In this document: in pieces, positions 61,886-64,000 of the stretch
Numbering within the stretch: position 1 is the first letter of the stretch
Layout: the number at the start of each line of letters is the position of its first letter
From: Casuarius casuarius
Taxonomy: Eukaryota; Chordata; Aves; Casuariiformes; Casuariidae
Direction of reading: 5' to 3'
Assembly (NCBI GenBank): GCA_003342895.1
Contig: PTFA01000055.1
Coordinates: 4,843,877 to 4,907,876, forward strand
Length of the DNA: 64,000 nucleotides
The notes under the pieces: model-generated
What the model was told of the DNA's origin: nothing
Databases searched by the model: none
The model's input: only the letters and a program-made list of their open reading frames with translations
Translations under genes and position numbers: made by a program

Positions 61886-64000
61886 AAAGGCTGTCTTGCC
61901 GAAGGATGGGACCCCAAACCCAGTATAATTCAGAGTTTATTTGAACATCAGGCTGGAACTAACATTTAAGTTTTGAACTGATGTTTTGGAAAGTCTCTAT
62001 CAGAAAAAAACCCACAGTTCTGCATTCCCAGTCCCTTCCTTTGTTAGTGCTTGTTTGCATAAAATCTTCTTGCAGAGAGGATTAAGACGTTTCACAGCTA
62101 CTGAGTGTTATGGCTGTGTCTGCACGGTAAATTTATCTTGCTCCTTATTTTAGTCTGGGGTCCTCGTACCGTGATCATTCTCACTGCACACATGCTAATT
62201 CACTTCCAGGCTCCCATGTGGAGTGAATCGGATGGCTACCTTCTGTAGAAAACACAAGCATAGTTGCCCGGTTGCTGAGAATAGGCCTGAACTACATCAT
62301 TTTGGCTATCACTGCCCAGGACAGTGCTGCTGCATTGTGGTGGGCATTGCACTTACAAGTTCTCTCACACATCCTAGCACATCCAGCATGTGCCCCTGTT
62401 CCTAGCTCTCATAGTGTCACAGTGGCAGGCTGTAATGCAGCTTTTTTCACTATTTTGTGTAGGTCAAAGTGAAACACCGTAAAAAATTGAGAGGGAGGTC
62501 TCAGGGCTATGGGGGTACTTCTTAGGAGCATAGAGGCACACATATACAAGCATTTCAGTTCAGATCAAGAATGCACTTTGGACGTGTATCTTTGGATTGT
62601 CCCTTACTTACTTGCACTGTGCTTCAGTTCACTTTGAAAGTGGCTTTGGAGCATACTAAATTCCTTTCGGATTAAATGTAGCTGGAAGGCGCACTCCAGA
62701 AATAAACATGATGCTCTTCAACAGCTAATGGGTGTTGAAGCTGTGGCACCAGACCAGCTGTCTGAAGTAGCCCCCTAGTCCCCTCCAAAACACACAGAGT
62801 GTGAATGCGGGATCCTCAGCACCAACTGTTCTGCTTTGTAGATCTGCTCCTGTTGCAGTACACTACTTGCTAATGTAGACAAAGTTGAGGGATCTGTGCC
62901 AAGCGCTAAGCGGCGTAGTTGTGAGCAGTGGTGCAGGGTGCTATCCCGGGGGTTGTGGATGTGGCCCAATCTGTACTAGCTGTCCTAGGAGTTCTGTCCC
63001 TGGTGTGGTCTGAAAAGAAAGCACAGAGGTGGTCTCTGTGACTTGGGTTTTTTTATTTCATTCTAGTAATGACTGCTGCTAGAGAATGAGAGTTCTGAGG
63101 CTATGCCGCTGCTATAGTTTCAGTAACAGCACAGTGATAGATTCCCATAGAACTTGCCTCCTCTCCCCCCAAAAAGAAAGATCATTCCAGTACAGCAATG
63201 ACAAAACCAGCGTAACTGAATAAGAGTTTTTTTTCTCATGGAGCAATAAACCATCACATTAACATCAATTTCAGAGGTGATTTAAGCTTACCCTCCTTGA
63301 TTTTGCTCTAGAACAGGAAAAAAAATGCAAATCTAATAGCAGCACTCTAGGAACTAATAATGCTCCAACTATAGAAGTAGTAACAAACAGTGGAGGACAG
63401 TTGCCTGTTGCTGAGATGTTTCTAGCAATCTTAGAGATGAACAGGATAAATGTAGTCCTGAGTCCTGTAACTCTGCAGTGTGACATGACTTTAGCTTGGA
63501 GGCCCTGTGGGGCTGTGCCAGTATGTGAGAGGCTTTGCATAGCATTACCAGTATCAACCCATTACTGAAGGTCAGTCATAAGTTTCTCTAGATTTAGGTA
63601 AATTGTTTCATACAGCATGAAAAATGGTTATGATGAAATTTAATACGAGAGCTATAACGTGATGATAGTGTACTTGTAGTTCTCACTACTTGTATTCCCT
63701 TTGGGATCAGTGTTGGGGCTGGTCGGATGGTTTTTTTGATCCATTATAATAATTCATTACTGGTCATAACACAAATAGTAACACTGTTCTAGTAACATTA
63801 CCATGTGAGAGCAGGTGTTATCATCTCTGTGGAGAAGTGTATCATGCAGGAAGAATAGCAAATACAGACTAAAACGGTTGGAATAAAATGTAACAGCACA
63901 AAGTAAATGATCATGTGCTTCTGCTGTAATTTGGGAGATCATAAACAGTAAATGACAGGAGAAAAATTTTGATGTTCTAGTTCATCACAGAATAATTGTG
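61886..64000. other. non-coding stretch to the window end
   Basis: No gene was recognised. GC is slightly higher between 62200 and 63000. Segments near 62105 (GGCTGTGTCTGCACGGTAAA) and 62868 (GCTAATGTAGACAAAG) faintly resemble ends of old DNA-transposon repeats with 'TGTCTACAC' termini, but the resemblance is too weak to name. Confidence 0.5.

Noticed and set aside
1..64000. Prokaryotic features: operons, CRISPR arrays, phage or insertion sequences
   Set aside because: None are present. Coding density is near zero, and the repeats are vertebrate retrotransposons.

Overview
The window looks like nuclear DNA of a bird, or less likely another archosaur or reptile. The evidence is the repeats. 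One fairly well preserved CR1 LINE of avian style (55262-56675) and three much older CR1/L3-like relics (9673-10815, 39483-40200, 60985-61885) are recognisable. I see no Alu, L1 or other mammalian repeats and no bacterial gene structure. The sequence is mostly AT-rich, repeat-poor and non-coding, as expected for an intergenic or intronic stretch of a compact avian genome. No complete cellular protein-coding gene, tRNA, rRNA or CRISPR array can be supported.

Layout: 1-9672 is AT-rich non-coding DNA with small tandem duplications and degraded palindromic repeats. An old CR1 relic follows at 9673-10815. After more non-coding DNA there is a GC-rich patch (14555-14835), then a compact CpG island (16597-16985) with an NRF1-like site. 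Sequence at 19408-19905 holds diverged internal repeats. A block of about 1 kb (24370-25435) is very GC-rich but CpG-depleted. The stretch 25436-48440 is quiet apart from another old CR1 and several short tandem duplications. At 48441-49835 lies the strongest regulatory candidate: a dense CpG island running into an 850-base assembly gap (48715-49564) and leaving it as a G-rich, strand-asymmetric, quadruplex-prone tract. The rest is AT-rich DNA with the youngest CR1 and a further ancient one.

The only recognisable coding sequence is CR1 reverse transcriptase, and every copy is broken. All four CR1 copies lie on the minus strand. If the window is inside a transcription unit, that would fit a plus-strand gene, and the G-rich plus strand after the CpG island points the same way, but neither is proof. 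I found no convincing previously undescribed biological system. The places most worth a second look are the sequence hidden in the gap at 48715-49564, the CpG island at 16597, the CpG-depleted GC block at 24370, and two weak exon candidates near 3221-3382 and 40232-40384.
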